Below, in pieces: positions 45,063 through 55,069 of a stretch of 64,000 bases of DNA (position 1 is the stretch's first letter; each line of letters starts with the position of its first letter). The notes beneath the pieces are model-generated. The model saw nothing but the letters and a program-made list of their open reading frames with translations, made no database searches and was not told where the DNA came from. A program made the position numbers and the translations under genes. Origin of the DNA: an uncultured Paracoccaceae bacterium (GTDB lineage Bacteria; Pseudomonadota; Alphaproteobacteria; Rhodobacterales; Rhodobacteraceae); contig CANLND010000010.1 of the NCBI GenBank assembly GCA_947492585.1, forward strand, positions 97,708 through 161,707, in the 5' to 3' direction.

Positions 45063-46109
45063 ATGGTCCAACCGTCCGATAAGGCCCTGGTGCCGTTTGT
45101 GAGCGTCGATAACATGATGCGTTTGGTGCATCACATTGGCATTGAAACCATCCTAAAAGAGATCTCGATCTATATTGAGGATGACTTTAAGCGATGGGAA
45201 TTGTTTGATAAAACTCCACGCGTCGCCAGTCATTCGGAGGTGGGCGTGATTGAATTGATGCCCACTTCTGATGGTGAGGCCTATGGGTTCAAATACGTCA
45301 ATGGCCACCCCAAGAACACGTCCGAAGGGTTGCAGACGGTCACTGCCTTTGGCCTGTTGGCAGATGTTTACACCGGCTACCCGGTCCTGTTGTCTGAGAT
45401 GACTTTGTTGACAGCGCTGCGCACTGCCGCGACCTCGGCGATGGTGGCCAAACATCTGGCGCCCCGTGGCGCTGAGACTATGGCCATGATCGGCAATGGC
45501 ACCCAGTCTGAATTTCAAACGCTGGCAATGAAGGCAATCATCGGCCTGAAAAACGTGCGGCTGTATGATATTGACCGCGCCGCCAGCGAAAAATGCGCGC
45601 GCAACCTGTCGTCGATGGGCATGAATGTGACCATTTGTTCGACGCCGGAAGGCGCCATACAAGGCGCGCAAATCCTGACCACCTGCACCGCCGACAAGAA
45701 AAACGCGACCATCTTGTCTGACAATATGGTTGGTGCAGGCGTGCACATCAACGCCATCGGTGGCGATTGCCCCGGCAAGACCGAGCTTGCGGCTGGCATC
45801 TTGGAACGTGCGGATGTGTTTGTAGAATTTCCCGAACAAACGCGCATCGAAGGTGAAATCCAGCAGATGGCGGATGATTTCCCTGTTACCGAAATGTGGG
45901 AGGTCATTTTGGGCCAGAAACCCGGCCGCATCGATGACACGCAGATCACCCTGTTTGATGGCGTTGGTTTTGCCACTGAGGATTTCTCTGCGCTGCGATA
46001 CATTCGGGATCGCGTCAAAGGGACCGATTTTTGTGATCCACTGGACATGTTGGCCGACCCTGACGATCCGCGCGATCTTTTTGGCATGTTGCAGCGCGCA
46101 AAGGTCTGA
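45063..46109 (+). CDS. Ornithine cyclodeaminase
   Basis: A 348-residue enzyme of the OCD/mu-crystallin family that converts ornithine to proline and ammonia with bound NAD. The N-terminal substrate region includes KYVNGHPKNT and TALRTAATSAMVAKHLAPRG; the Rossmann part starts ETMAMIGNGTQSEFQ; later NAIGGDCPGKTEL and ERADVFVEF are conserved. The Gly-Asn-Gly-Thr motif fits NAD binding. It follows ctlX by 11 bases with GGAAG as a ribosome site. Confidence 0.93.
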   Translation: MVQPSDKALVPFVSVDNMMRLVHHIGIETILKEISIYIEDDFKRWELFDKTPRVASHSEVGVIELMPTSDGEAYGFKYVNGHPKNTSEGLQTVTAFGLLADVYTGYPVLLSEMTLLTALRTAATSAMVAKHLAPRGAETMAMIGNGTQSEFQTLAMKAIIGLKNVRLYDIDRAASEKCARNLSSMGMNVTICSTPEGAIQGAQILTTCTADKKNATILSDNMVGAGVHINAIGGDCPGKTELAAGILERADVFVEFPEQTRIEGEIQQMADDFPVTEMWEVILGQKPGRIDDTQITLFDGVGFATEDFSALRYIRDRVKGTDFCDPLDMLADPDDPRDLFGMLQRAKV

Positions 46110-46165
46110 CGGGGCCCCGTTTGGATGTATTGGTTTTGTCTGGGCGTTTATGACCGCGATCACAC

Positions 46166-46196
46166 GAAAAAAGCCGCAGGCCATTTCAGGCCTGCG
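46166..46196 (-). terminator. Terminator of the HNH gene
   Basis: Minus-strand stem CGCAGGCC/GGCCTGCG with 6-base loop, then GC and six U. It lies 30 bases after the HNH stop and may also serve the convergent ornithine operon weakly. Confidence 0.85.
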
Positions 46197-46226
46197 ACCA
46201 ACTGGAGCATAACCGCAAGCAGAGGG

Positions 46227-46811
46227 TTACGCGTCCAGCTCGGTGTCCCAGTACAGAAAATCCATCCAGCTGTCATGTAGGTGATTTGGCGGAAATTTAC
46301 GCCCCATATTGCGCAGCTCATCGGCGTTGGGCTGGCGGGGTGGTTTGCGCAACGACATGCCGGCCCGGTGCAGGGGTTTGGAGCCTTTGTGCAAATTACA
46401 CGGGCTGCATGCGGCAACCACGTTTTCCCAGCTGGTGATCCCGCCTGCCGCGCGGGGCACCACATGATCAAAGGTCAGATCACCGCGTCCGCCGCAATAC
46501 TGACAGCGAAATTCGTCGCGTAAGAATAAATTAAAGCGCGTGAAGGCCACGCGCTTTTGAGGAGTTACAAAATCTTTCAGAACCACCACCGACGGAATTC
46601 TAATTTCGGTGCTGGGGCTGCGGACAGTGACATCGTATTCGGCAACGATATCAACACGGTCCAGCCAGGCGGCTTTGACTGCATCCTGCCAGGGCCATAA
46701 GGACAGCGGATAATAGGACAAAGGTCGGTAATCCGCATTGAGCACCAAGGCTGGGTGCTGCTTTAATGCGCCGGGGTCACGTACAAATTCAGTCCTGAAA
46801 TCACCATCCAT
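46227..46811 (-). CDS. HNH endonuclease-family protein
   Basis: A 194-residue protein with a standard HNH domain: CQYCGGRGDLTFDHVVPRAAGG then NVVAACSPCN (Cys-x2-Cys and Cys-x2-Cys zinc pairs with the HNH His and Asn). The N-terminal part (LNADYRPLSYYPLSLWPW) is typical of the solitary chromosomal HNH family found across Alphaproteobacteria, whose role is unknown. The ATG at 46811 is preferred to one 14 codons upstream. Confidence 0.88.
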   Translation of the reverse strand: MDGDFRTEFVRDPGALKQHPALVLNADYRPLSYYPLSLWPWQDAVKAAWLDRVDIVAEYDVTVRSPSTEIRIPSVVVLKDFVTPQKRVAFTRFNLFLRDEFRCQYCGGRGDLTFDHVVPRAAGGITSWENVVAACSPCNLHKGSKPLHRAGMSLRKPPRQPNADELRNMGRKFPPNHLHDSWMDFLYWDTELDA

Positions 46812-46970
46812 GGGTAACGACGTCCTCGTCCTGTCGCCAATTGCTGGCACCAAGGCGGGGAACCCGCCCCTGTCATCTATAACTATATATCGTGGTCAGA
46901 GTCTGACAAGCCCCCGGATGCCACAATATATCGCAGGGTGTAGAATGTTTTCGTGACAAATGCGTGACAG

Positions 46971-46979
46971 TTATCCACA
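46971..46979. promoter_or_regulatory. Single perfect DnaA box
   Basis: TTATCCACA is a 9/9 match to the DnaA box, 58 bases before the pseudouridine synthase gene. I see no second copy nearby, so it may only bind DnaA for regulation, or be chance. Confidence 0.35.
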
Positions 46980-47036
46980 GGGCGCGACCCGTTTAGGGTG
47001 CTTGCGCGCGGCGTCTGCGCACCCTATTGCCGGGGC

Positions 47037-47780
47037 ATGACCCGTCTGATCCGCTTTAACAAACCCTTTGATGTCTTGCCTCAGTTTACCGATCGCGGGC
47101 AGGCCGAAGGCCCGCGCAAAACGCTGAGCAATTTTATTGACTGTCCGGGGGTCTATCCGGCTGGCCGATTGGATCGCGACAGCGAAGGCCTGATGTTGCT
47201 GACCGACACCGGGCGTCTTCAGGCGTGGATCAGTGATCCCAAAAACAAGATGCCAAAAACCTATTGGGTGCAGGTCGAAGGCACGCCGGATGAGGCGGCG
47301 CTTCTGGCCTTGCGCAATGGGGTTGAACTCAAAGATGGCGTGACCCGTCCTGCCAAGGCCCAGCATATGGAAGAGCCTGAGCGGCTTTGGGCGCGTATGC
47401 CGCCTATTCGGGTGCGTAAATCCGTTCCCGACAGCTGGATCAAATTGACGATCACAGAGGGTCGCAACCGTCAGGTGCGCCGGATGACGGCGGCGGTGGG
47501 GCACCCTACTTTGCGTCTGGTGCGCTATAGCATTGGCGCGTGGACATTGGATGGTCTGGCGCAGGCACAATGGGAGGATCTTGAGGTGCCGCGCATTCCG
47601 GGGCCTGCCAAACCTTCGTTTAAACCGCAGCGTCAGCACACCGCGACGGCCAAGCGCCGTACCAAGGCGGATACGATTTCGGGAAAATCACCACGCAGCG
47701 CGGCAGTGGATTCAGGTGGTTCAGGTCAGCCCGATCGGGCCGCCCGTAAACCCCGCCAAAAAACGCGGCGAAAGCCGTAA
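47037..47780 (+). CDS. Pseudouridine synthase, RluE-like
   Basis: A 247-residue RsuA/RluB/RluE family enzyme that isomerises uridine in r[17 protein letters not shown] holds the catalytic Asp, and [20 protein letters not shown] is the family's second motif. There is no N-terminal S4 domain, which fits RluE (23S U2457). The C-terminal 50 residues are basic and low complexity (ending [11 protein letters not shown]), probably binding RNA. The ATG at 47037 is preferred to one 13 codons upstream. Confidence 0.88.
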   Translation: MTRLIRFNKPFDVLPQFTDRGQAEGPRKTLSNFIDCPGVYPAGRLDRDSEGLMLLTDTGRLQAWISDPKNKMPKTYWVQVEGTPDEAALLALRNGVELKDGVTRPAKAQHMEEPERLWARMPPIRVRKSVPDSWIKLTITEGRNRQVRRMTAAVGHPTLRLVRYSIGAWTLDGLAQAQWEDLEVPRIPGPAKPSFKPQRQHTATAKRRTKADTISGKSPRSAAVDSGGSGQPDRAARKPRQKTRRKP

Positions 47781-47859
47781 GTTTCTGTAAAGTATCAATA
47801 TAATGAACTCCACCGGCCATGAGGCCGAAGCGGTTGCGGGCCGGTGGAGATGTCAGGGC

Positions 47860-48525
47860 TTACAGGCTTAGCACGTCGCGCATAAAGGCCAGCGCGACGC
47901 CCAGACCATCGGGATCAATCCCATGGGCGGTGCCTTTCATGACGTGGGCATAGACGTCTTTGAACCCGGCGTCCTGAAGGCCTTGCGCGGCGTCAGGTAG
48001 CGATTGCACCGGTACTACATCGTCCTGATCGCCATGCACCAACAGCACTGGAATCCGGCTTTGGACTTCGTCTTTTAACAGTTCGGGACGCAACAGACGA
48101 CCAGAGAAGCCCACAACGCCCGCCACCGCGTCTTCGCGGCGAGGTGCAACATGCAGGCTCATCATCGTGCCCTGGCTAAAGCCAAGCAGAACCACCTGTT
48201 CTGGCAGCACGTCCTCGTCCACCATCAAGGCATCCAGAAAGGCATTCAGATCGTCGACGGCGGCCAGCATGCCCCGTTCGGACTCTTCTTCGGAAGAGCC
48301 ATCAATCCATGGGATGGGGAACCACTGGTGGCCCATCGGTGCACCAGCGCAGGCTTCTGGCGCATCTGGTGCCACAAACAGCGTATCAGGCAGATGTTCG
48401 GCCAAAGGATCAGCCAGCCCAAGCAGGTCCGCCCCATTGGCGCCATAGCCATGCAGAAACACCACGATGGATCGGGTGTCCCCCGAAAGAGGCGCCTTGC
48501 GGCCTGCGGTCAAAACACGTGTCAT
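47860..48525 (-). CDS. Phospholipase/carboxylesterase-family hydrolase
   Basis: A 221-residue alpha/beta hydrolase of the carboxylesterase (YpfH-like) family. VVFLHGYGANGADLLGLAD is the oxyanion loop, LLGFSQGTMM the nucleophile elbow, LVHGDQDDVVP the Asp, and GTAHGIDPDG the His. It overlaps the AlkA-like gene by ATGA, so both are on one transcript. I use the ATG at 48525. Confidence 0.9.
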   Translation of the reverse strand: MTRVLTAGRKAPLSGDTRSIVVFLHGYGANGADLLGLADPLAEHLPDTLFVAPDAPEACAGAPMGHQWFPIPWIDGSSEEESERGMLAAVDDLNAFLDALMVDEDVLPEQVVLLGFSQGTMMSLHVAPRREDAVAGVVGFSGRLLRPELLKDEVQSRIPVLLVHGDQDDVVPVQSLPDAAQGLQDAGFKDVYAHVMKGTAHGIDPDGLGVALAFMRDVLSL

Positions 48526-49196
48526 CGGATCCCTTCCCTGTCCTTTGCCAGATGGTAATAGGCCCACAAGAGCCGCGCTGCAACCGCTCGCCACGGCGAC
48601 CAGTCTTCGGCCATCTTGCGCAGCTGCTTTTCGGTTGGGCGTGCCTCCAGATTGAACAACATGCGCGCGGCCTCTTGCAGGGCAAGATCGCCGGGCGCAA
48701 AGACATCCGCCCGCCCCAGGGAGAACATGGCGTAGATCTCAGCGGTCCAGACCCCAATGCCGGAGACCTCGGTCAGTTGCGAGATCACCGCCTCGGTTGG
48801 TTGGGTCCGCAAAGCGGTGAAATTGATCCGCGCATCTGCCAGGGCGCGGGCATAGCGGATTTTTTGACGGCTCAGCCCCACCGCGCGCAGATCATCGTCA
48901 CTGGCCCATTTGATCTTGCGCGGTCCGGTGAGGCGCGCTTTTGTCATGCGGCCCCAGATGGCGCTGGCCGAGGCGACACTGACCTGTTGGCTGACGATCG
49001 CGCTTAGAAGTTCGGCAAAGCCATCTGGTTTGCGCCGCAGTGGCAATGGCCCCGTCAGCTCCAGCGCCGCGGCAAAGCGCGCGTCTCGCGCTGCCAACCA
49101 CTGCACGCCCTCGATTACACAGGCCGAGGTTTCAATGATCCGCCCAACCGGCTGCGGATTCTGAGCATCGGATTTCCCGATCTGCTGCGACATCAT
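48522..49196 (-). CDS. AlkA-like DNA-3-methyladenine glycosylase II
   Basis: A 224-residue helix-hairpin-helix glycosylase that removes alkylated bases. AIVSQQVSVASASAIWGRM and LTEVSGIGVWTAEIYAMFSL are the HhH region, and PGDLALQ holds the catalytic Asp. It is shorter than E. coli AlkA and lacks its N-terminal domain, as is common for alphaproteobacterial paralogues. The ATG at 49196 follows CAGGAG. It is the second alkylation-repair glycosylase in the window, after tag. Confidence 0.92.
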   Translation of the reverse strand: MMSQQIGKSDAQNPQPVGRIIETSACVIEGVQWLAARDARFAAALELTGPLPLRRKPDGFAELLSAIVSQQVSVASASAIWGRMTKARLTGPRKIKWASDDDLRAVGLSRQKIRYARALADARINFTALRTQPTEAVISQLTEVSGIGVWTAEIYAMFSLGRADVFAPGDLALQEAARMLFNLEARPTEKQLRKMAEDWSPWRAVAARLLWAYYHLAKDREGIR

Positions 49197-49279
49197 ATGC
49201 TCCTGTTTCACACTTATGGATTGTACTTGTTACAAGTTCATAGCTTGTGCGGTGTTTCCATCGGGATTACCACATCGTC

Positions 49280-50497
49280 ATGACCCTGAGCATGACCACC
49301 CCCGACGATCGTATTGCCAAGCGCAACGTTGCCATTTTGGTACTGGCGCAGGCCATTCTTGGCGCGCAAATGCCGATGATTTTTACCATCGGCGGGTTGG
49401 CGGGCCAGTCCTTGGCCAGCAACGCGTGTTTTGCGACCTTACCGATTTCCCTGATTGTCGCCGGTTCGATGGTATCGGCCACGCCGATTTCGGCGATCAT
49501 GCAGCGCTGGGGCCGCGCGGCAGGCTTTCTTGTGGGCACCTCGTTTGGCGCAGCAGGTAGCGCCGTGGGGGCGTATGGGTTGTACCTTGGATCGTTCCCC
49601 CTGTTTTTGTTAGGAAGTTTCCTAACCGGCACCTATATGAGCGCGCATGGTTTTTACCGCTTTGCCGCCGCCGATACCGCCTCCGAGGCCTTCCGGCCCA
49701 AGGCGATTTCATATGTGATGGCGGGCGGCTTGTTGGCGGCGATTTTGGGAAAACAGCTGGTGGTGGAAACCAGCGAGGCCTTTGTGGTTCCGTTCCTTGG
49801 CACCTATATGGCGATCATCGCGCTGAATGTGGTCGGATCGCTGTTGTTTGTATTCCTCAAAATTCCGCGCCCTGAACGCCCAAGTGCAGATACGCCCAAG
49901 GGCCGCAGCCGGCGTGAGCTGCTGCGGGATCCGGTGATCCTTACGGCGGTGATCTGTGCGGTGGTGTCTTATGCGTTGATGAACCTGGTGATGACGTCAA
50001 CGCCGCTTGCGGTGGTGGGCTGTGGATTTGGTCAGGAGAGCGCGGCCAATGTGGTGATGAGCCACGTTCTGGCGATGTATATTCCCTCATTCTTTACCGG
50101 TCATCTGATTGCCCGTTTTGGGGTGCAGCGCATTGTTGCCATTGGTCTTGTTATTCTGGCAGGGGCCGGAGTGGTGGCCCTGCAAGGTGTTGAGTTGGGC
50201 AACTTCTACGTTGCGCTGATCCTGCTGGGCATAGGGTGGAATTTTGGATTTATTGGCGCCACGACCATGCTGGCGGGCGCTCATGATGTGGCAGAACGCG
50301 GTCGGATGCAGGGGTTGAACGACTTTCTGGTGTTTGGCGGCGTGACCATGGCATCATTGGGGTCTGGTGGTCTGATGAACTGTTCCGGCGGCAGCCCGGT
50401 TGAAGGCTGGGCCGCAGTGAACATGGCCATGGTCCCGTTCTTGGTGCTGGCCGGTGGCGCACTGATCTGGATGGCGATGCGGCCAAAAGCGGTGTGA
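49280..50497 (+). CDS. MFS transporter
   Basis: A 405-residue major facilitator with about twelve membrane segments. The cytoplasmic loop between helices 2 and 3 has the MFS signature region (QRWGRAAGF), and a basic loop separates the two halves (PRPERPSADTPKGRSRRELL). Several residues in the substrate path are polar, but I cannot name the substrate. The ATG at 49280 is used; an in-frame ATG at 49292 is possible. It stands alone, divergent from the AlkA-like gene. Confidence 0.85.
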   Translation: MTLSMTTPDDRIAKRNVAILVLAQAILGAQMPMIFTIGGLAGQSLASNACFATLPISLIVAGSMVSATPISAIMQRWGRAAGFLVGTSFGAAGSAVGAYGLYLGSFPLFLLGSFLTGTYMSAHGFYRFAAADTASEAFRPKAISYVMAGGLLAAILGKQLVVETSEAFVVPFLGTYMAIIALNVVGSLLFVFLKIPRPERPSADTPKGRSRRELLRDPVILTAVICAVVSYALMNLVMTSTPLAVVGCGFGQESAANVVMSHVLAMYIPSFFTGHLIARFGVQRIVAIGLVILAGAGVVALQGVELGNFYVALILLGIGWNFGFIGATTMLAGAHDVAERGRMQGLNDFLVFGGVTMASLGSGGLMNCSGGSPVEGWAAVNMAMVPFLVLAGGALIWMAMRPKAV

Positions 50498-50605
50498 GAT
50501 ACAGCTGCACGCCCCATCCACTGCGAAGGGTTTTGACCTTGCTACAGGGGCGTGTCTTTTTTAAAGTTTCTGTTGAATTATCAACAAAGAATTCAGGTCG
50601 TTTTT

Positions 50606-51265
50606 ATGTTTTGGCAGCGTGCAATTGTCTCTGACGATATGTCGGATTGGATCGTGGAAAATTTCGATTGGTTGGAGGAAAAACACCCAGATCTTTGGGG
50701 GAAGGCGCAATTGATTTTGCCCACTAAATCCTTCTTTGCTGCAAAGACTGGGCGGAATTTGCAAACAGCCACAGAAATATCAAAGCAAGTGGCCGAGCAT
50801 CTGGGTGTGACTGACGATTTTCGCCTAGAAGAGCTGCCAGAGCTGCCAGAAGAGTTTCGCTTTGAATATGGGAAACTTTCAGAGACGGCGGGGGAATATC
50901 ATCATGATGCGGATGTCCCCTTGATCCGCTATCGCCCCAGCCTAATGCAGCAACCGATGGCCTTTATCAACACGATGGCACATGAGCTGATGCACCTGCG
51001 TCTGGCAGATCACATTGATCAATTGCCAGGTGGTGAAGAGGCACATGAACTGGCAACTGATCTACATTGCATCATCGCAGGCTTTGGCATTTTCCAATTG
51101 CAAAGCAGCGAAGATCAGGGCTGGTCTGGTTATATGTCGCAAGCCAGCCGAGCCAAGGCGCTCGCGGTTTTCCTTAAGCGCAAGGATGTCGATCCACAGC
51201 AGGCACTGACCCACCTGTCCGCGCGCCCCAGTCGCTGGCTCAAGAAAGCCTATAAGCAAACCTGA
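50606..51265 (+). CDS. HExxH-containing hypothetical protein, possible zinc metallopeptidase
   Basis: A 219-residue soluble protein, start taken at the ATG at 50606. It contains HELMH at 126-130, the zinc-metallopeptidase HExxH motif, with E127 as the expected catalytic residue, and a second, similar HELATD stretch at 147-152 whose His or Asp could be the third ligand. The N-terminal half is acidic with no recognised domain. It is not a known family to me. It abuts the convergent phytoene-synthase-like gene with no gap. Confidence 0.6.
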   Translation: MFWQRAIVSDDMSDWIVENFDWLEEKHPDLWGKAQLILPTKSFFAAKTGRNLQTATEISKQVAEHLGVTDDFRLEELPELPEEFRFEYGKLSETAGEYHHDADVPLIRYRPSLMQQPMAFINTMAHELMHLRLADHIDQLPGGEEAHELATDLHCIIAGFGIFQLQSSEDQGWSGYMSQASRAKALAVFLKRKDVDPQQALTHLSARPSRWLKKAYKQT

Positions 51266-52045
51266 TCAGAAACCGAGTAGGCTGTGCCACAGCAGGCCGG
51301 CGCGTTTGGTGAATTCACTCTGCCCCAAGGCGCCTTTTCCCACTCGATGTGGTTCACGCGCAGCTTGCGCCAAAATCGCCTTCGCTTGCCAAGCGGCCAA
51401 AAGGGCGGGACGTGCGGCTTTGCTGACCTGCCCTTTGCGCGCATTTTGCAAAACCTTCAGCCCTTTTTTCGCCAGGCTTTGCACCCCTTCAGGTGTGCCA
51501 TCCAAAAGCGGAACACGGTTCTGGTTTTCCAGTTCAGGAATGGCGCGCAGGAAATTGGCCAGCCCCATGGCATAGCCATAGCCGCGTACCGTTTCTTCAT
51601 CCGCATCGCCCAGCATGGACGCCGCCATCCACATCAGCGACCCGGATGTGTTCTGGATATAGGCATCAAAGGCAGCTTCATCTTCAAACGGATCCTTATA
51701 GATGTCCCAGCGGCGCGCTTCGGCCATTGCGTCGATATGCGTCGCCAGATCTGCGGGCAACACCTGCGACAGGGGCGTTGAGACGAAATGCCGCCGCACT
51801 GGGGTTCCGTCGGCGATGGCGTTGCCAATATCGCGCCACCACTGAACGCGCATTTCGGCGATCATGGTTTCCTGACTGGCCCACGGCGCGCGCGACAGTT
51901 CAATATTAAACGCATACAATGCAAACAGCATAGGCCGGGCGGACACCGGTGCGGCCATGACGGCGTGAAATCGGTCGGGGTCGCCCTTTTGTACCAGCGC
52001 AGCACAGGCGGTCAGATCTTCGTCAAAGACAACGGTTTGGGTCAT
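51266..52045 (-). CDS. Squalene/phytoene synthase family protein
   Basis: A 259-residue protein with the all-alpha isoprenyl diphosphate synthase fold: RFHAVMAAPVSARPMLFALYAFNIELSR and MRVQWWRDIGNAI match the squalene/phytoene synthase (COG1562) family. The two aspartate motifs are degenerate compared with true synthases, so it may be a non-catalytic relative (the family includes assembly factors). It starts one base after the cimA stop codon, in the same operon as cysS and cimA. Confidence 0.8.
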   Translation of the reverse strand: MTQTVVFDEDLTACAALVQKGDPDRFHAVMAAPVSARPMLFALYAFNIELSRAPWASQETMIAEMRVQWWRDIGNAIADGTPVRRHFVSTPLSQVLPADLATHIDAMAEARRWDIYKDPFEDEAAFDAYIQNTSGSLMWMAASMLGDADEETVRGYGYAMGLANFLRAIPELENQNRVPLLDGTPEGVQSLAKKGLKVLQNARKGQVSKAARPALLAAWQAKAILAQAAREPHRVGKGALGQSEFTKRAGLLWHSLLGF

Positions 52046-52046
52046 C

Positions 52047-53669
52047 TCACGGGTTGACCGTGTCATCATGCAACAGCTTCCAGTTTATCCCATCCAGCAG
52101 GGCCTCAAACGAGGCGTCGATTATGTTGGGGCTGACGCCGACCGTGGACCAGCGTTGCCCTTTCCCGTCCTCATAATCAATGATCACGCGGGTGACCGCT
52201 GCGGTGCCGCCTTGGGTAATACGTACTTTGAAATCAACCAGATGCATATCGTCCAGCTGTGCCGAATACCGCCCCAGATCCTTGATCAAGGCTTTGGCCA
52301 GCGCGTTCACCGGGCCGCGATCATCCCCCACCTCGTCGAGCGATTCACTGACGGACAGACGCTTTTCGCCATCAACTTTGACCACGACGACGGCCTCGGA
52401 CAGGCTGACCATCTGGTTGTATTTATTTTTGCGCCGCTCCACCGTGACTTTGTAGCGTTTGACCTCAAAAAATTCGGGCAATTGGCCCAGTTCACCACGT
52501 GCCAGCAATTCAAACGACGCCTGCGCCGTGTCGTAGGAATAGCCGGTCGCCTCGCGGTCTTTGATCCGTTCCAAGATCTGCGCCAGACGCGGATCCCCTT
52601 TTTCAACGCTGAGGCCCGCGTCGGACAGGCGTTTGCGCAGATTGGATTGACCGGCCTGATTGGACATTGGGATGATGCGTGTGTTGCCAACGACGGTGGG
52701 GTCAATATGTTCGTAGGTCGATGGGTCTTTGAGGATCGCGCTGGCATGCAATCCGGCCTTGTGGGCAAAGGCCGAGGCCCCCACATACGGCGCCTGTTTG
52801 GTTGGCACGCGGTTCAGGATGTCGTCCAGCATACGGCTGACTTTGCTCAAGTCTGCCAGCGCATCTGGCGTCACGCGGGTCTTTACCAGACTGGCGTATG
52901 GTTCCTTGAGCAACAAGGTCGGGATCAATGAGGTCAGATTGGCATTGCCGCACCGCTCGCCCAGACCGTTCAGCGTGCCCTGGATCTGGCGTGCGCCAGC
53001 CTCGACCGCCGCAAGAGAGCAGGCCACTGCCTGCTCCGTGTCATTGTGGGTGTGAATGCCAATATGGCTGCCGGGGATGCCTGCGGCGATCACATCGGCG
53101 ACGACCCTGCGCACGGTGGCAGGTTGCGCGCCGCCATTGGTGTCACACAGAACAATCCAGCGCGCGCCTGCGTCGCGTGCGGCTTTGCAGCACTCTAGCG
53201 CATAGTCAGGATTGTCGCGGTAACCGTCAAAGAAATGCTCGGCGTCATATAGTGCTTCGCGTCCCTGCCCGACGATATGGGCAACCGAGGCGCGGATGTT
53301 CTCGACGTTTTCGGGCAATGTGATGCCAAGCGCCTGGGTCACGTGGTAGTCATGGCTTTTTCCGACCAGACACACGGCCTGCGTGCCTGCATTCATCACA
53401 GCGGCCAGCACATCATCATTGGCGGCAGAGCGCCCGGCGCGTTTGGTCATGCCAAAGGCTGTCAGCTGGGCGGTGGTGGTGGGCGCCTCGTCAAAAAAGG
53501 CGCTGTCGGTGGGGTTGGCTCCGGGCCAGCCGCCTTCGATGTAGTCCACGCCCAGCTGATCCAAAGCAGTCGCGATGTGTTTCTTCTCTTCGGTGGAAAA
53601 CTGCACGCCTTGGGTCTGCTGGCCGTCACGCAGGGTGGTATCGTATAGGTATAGCTGTTCGCGCGCCAT
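52047..53669 (-). CDS. cimA: (R)-citramalate synthase
   Basis: A 540-residue enzyme that condenses pyruvate and acetyl-CoA to citramalate for isoleucine synthesis. The TIM-barrel start YDTTLRDGQQTQG and the GIHTHNDTEQAVACSLAAVEAGA metal motif are present, and the C-terminal 150 residues form the LeuA-type regulatory domain. The 540-residue length separates it from 2-isopropylmalate synthases of the shorter type. It overlaps cysS by TAATG. Confidence 0.92.
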   Translation of the reverse strand: MAREQLYLYDTTLRDGQQTQGVQFSTEEKKHIATALDQLGVDYIEGGWPGANPTDSAFFDEAPTTTAQLTAFGMTKRAGRSAANDDVLAAVMNAGTQAVCLVGKSHDYHVTQALGITLPENVENIRASVAHIVGQGREALYDAEHFFDGYRDNPDYALECCKAARDAGARWIVLCDTNGGAQPATVRRVVADVIAAGIPGSHIGIHTHNDTEQAVACSLAAVEAGARQIQGTLNGLGERCGNANLTSLIPTLLLKEPYASLVKTRVTPDALADLSKVSRMLDDILNRVPTKQAPYVGASAFAHKAGLHASAILKDPSTYEHIDPTVVGNTRIIPMSNQAGQSNLRKRLSDAGLSVEKGDPRLAQILERIKDREATGYSYDTAQASFELLARGELGQLPEFFEVKRYKVTVERRKNKYNQMVSLSEAVVVVKVDGEKRLSVSESLDEVGDDRGPVNALAKALIKDLGRYSAQLDDMHLVDFKVRITQGGTAAVTRVIIDYEDGKGQRWSTVGVSPNIIDASFEALLDGINWKLLHDDTVNP

Positions 53670-55069
53670 TACACCGCCTCCAGTTTGGCGGCGTCAAAGC
53701 CAGCGCCGGGCACCAGTTCCACGCCGGTTTTCGACATGCGCACCTCAAGGCCAGCGTCGATCAATGCGGATTTCAAACGGTCCACTTCCGAGAAATCTTT
53801 GCTTTCCATGGCTGCCTGACGGGCGGCAAACAGCTGATCTGCATAGGCTGACAGATCCGATCCCTGTGTGATGTCCGCCCAATCGTCCATCTCTGCCGCC
53901 AATAACCCCAACAGACGGGCTGAGGCAAGCAAGGTCGCGGCATCACCGGCGTTGGCCAATTTGTGCAGTTCCGCCAAGGCACCCGCAGTATTTAGATCAT
54001 CCCCGATTGCGTCTTGTACCGCGGCAGCAGCGAGCGCGGCGGGTTCGATACCCGCAGTGAGCGCCCGCCACTTGCGCAAGGTCGCCTCTGCGTCGCTTGC
54101 CTTTTTCGCAGTCCAATCCATCGGCTTGCGGTAATGCGTTTGCAAAAACACAAAGCGGATCACCTCGCCCGGCACGCCACCCTCCAGCAAATCGCGCACG
54201 GTAAAGAAGTTGCCCAGGGATTTGGACATCTTCTTCCCTTCTACCTGCAGCATCTCATTGTGCAGCCAGTATTTTGCAAAATCACCATCGGGATTGGCGC
54301 AGCAGCTTTGTGCGATTTCATTTTCATGGTGCGGGAACATCAAATCATTCCCACCGCCGTGAATGTCAAAACTGGCACCCAGCAAATCCTGTGCCATTGC
54401 AGAGCATTCAATGTGCCAGCCCGGCCGTCCCCGGCCCCAGGGGCTGTCCCAACCGGGCAGATCATCCGTGGACGGCTTCCACAGGACAAAATCCATCGGG
54501 TCGCGTTTGTTACTGGCCACTTCGACGCGGGCACCGGCAATCATGTCATCCACGGATCGGCCCGACAACGCGCCATAGTCCTTATAGCTATTGACAGAAA
54601 ACAGCACATGGCCCGCACCATCTGAATAGGCGTGGCCTTTGGCAATCAGGTCTTCGTTCATCGCAATCATCTGCGCGATGTACGCGGTGGCACGTGGCAT
54701 ATGATCCGGCTCAGCCGCGCCCAATGCCCCCATGTCTTTCAGATACCACGCAATGGTTTCTTCTGTGCGTTCGGCGACCAGCTCTTCCAAGGTGCCGGGC
54801 GCACCGGCCTCCTTGCGCGACAGGGCTGTGGCGTTGATTTTGTCATCCACGTCGGTGAAATTGCGCACATAGGTGACGGCATCCGGGCCGTACACCTGAC
54901 GCAGCAGACGGTTCAGCACGTCAAACACCACCACGGGACGCGCGTTGCCCAGATGGGCGCGATCATACACGGTGGGTCCGCAGACATACATCCGCACATT
55001 GGTGGCATCGATCGGGGCAAAGACCTCTTTTTTGCGGGTCTTGGTATTGTGCAGTTTGATCGTCGTCAT
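53669..55069 (-). CDS. cysS: Cysteinyl-tRNA synthetase
   Basis: A 466-residue class I synthetase. The HIGH-like motif is HLGNARP near residue 36, KMSKSLGN is the KMSKS motif, and the zinc ligands include CGPTVYD and the later ECSAMA and HHENE region. I use the ATG at 55069; a longer N-terminus has no ribosome site. It is the first gene of the cysS-cimA operon. Confidence 0.96.
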   Translation of the reverse strand: MTTIKLHNTKTRKKEVFAPIDATNVRMYVCGPTVYDRAHLGNARPVVVFDVLNRLLRQVYGPDAVTYVRNFTDVDDKINATALSRKEAGAPGTLEELVAERTEETIAWYLKDMGALGAAEPDHMPRATAYIAQMIAMNEDLIAKGHAYSDGAGHVLFSVNSYKDYGALSGRSVDDMIAGARVEVASNKRDPMDFVLWKPSTDDLPGWDSPWGRGRPGWHIECSAMAQDLLGASFDIHGGGNDLMFPHHENEIAQSCCANPDGDFAKYWLHNEMLQVEGKKMSKSLGNFFTVRDLLEGGVPGEVIRFVFLQTHYRKPMDWTAKKASDAEATLRKWRALTAGIEPAALAAAAVQDAIGDDLNTAGALAELHKLANAGDAATLLASARLLGLLAAEMDDWADITQGSDLSAYADQLFAARQAAMESKDFSEVDRLKSALIDAGLEVRMSKTGVELVPGAGFDAAKLEAV

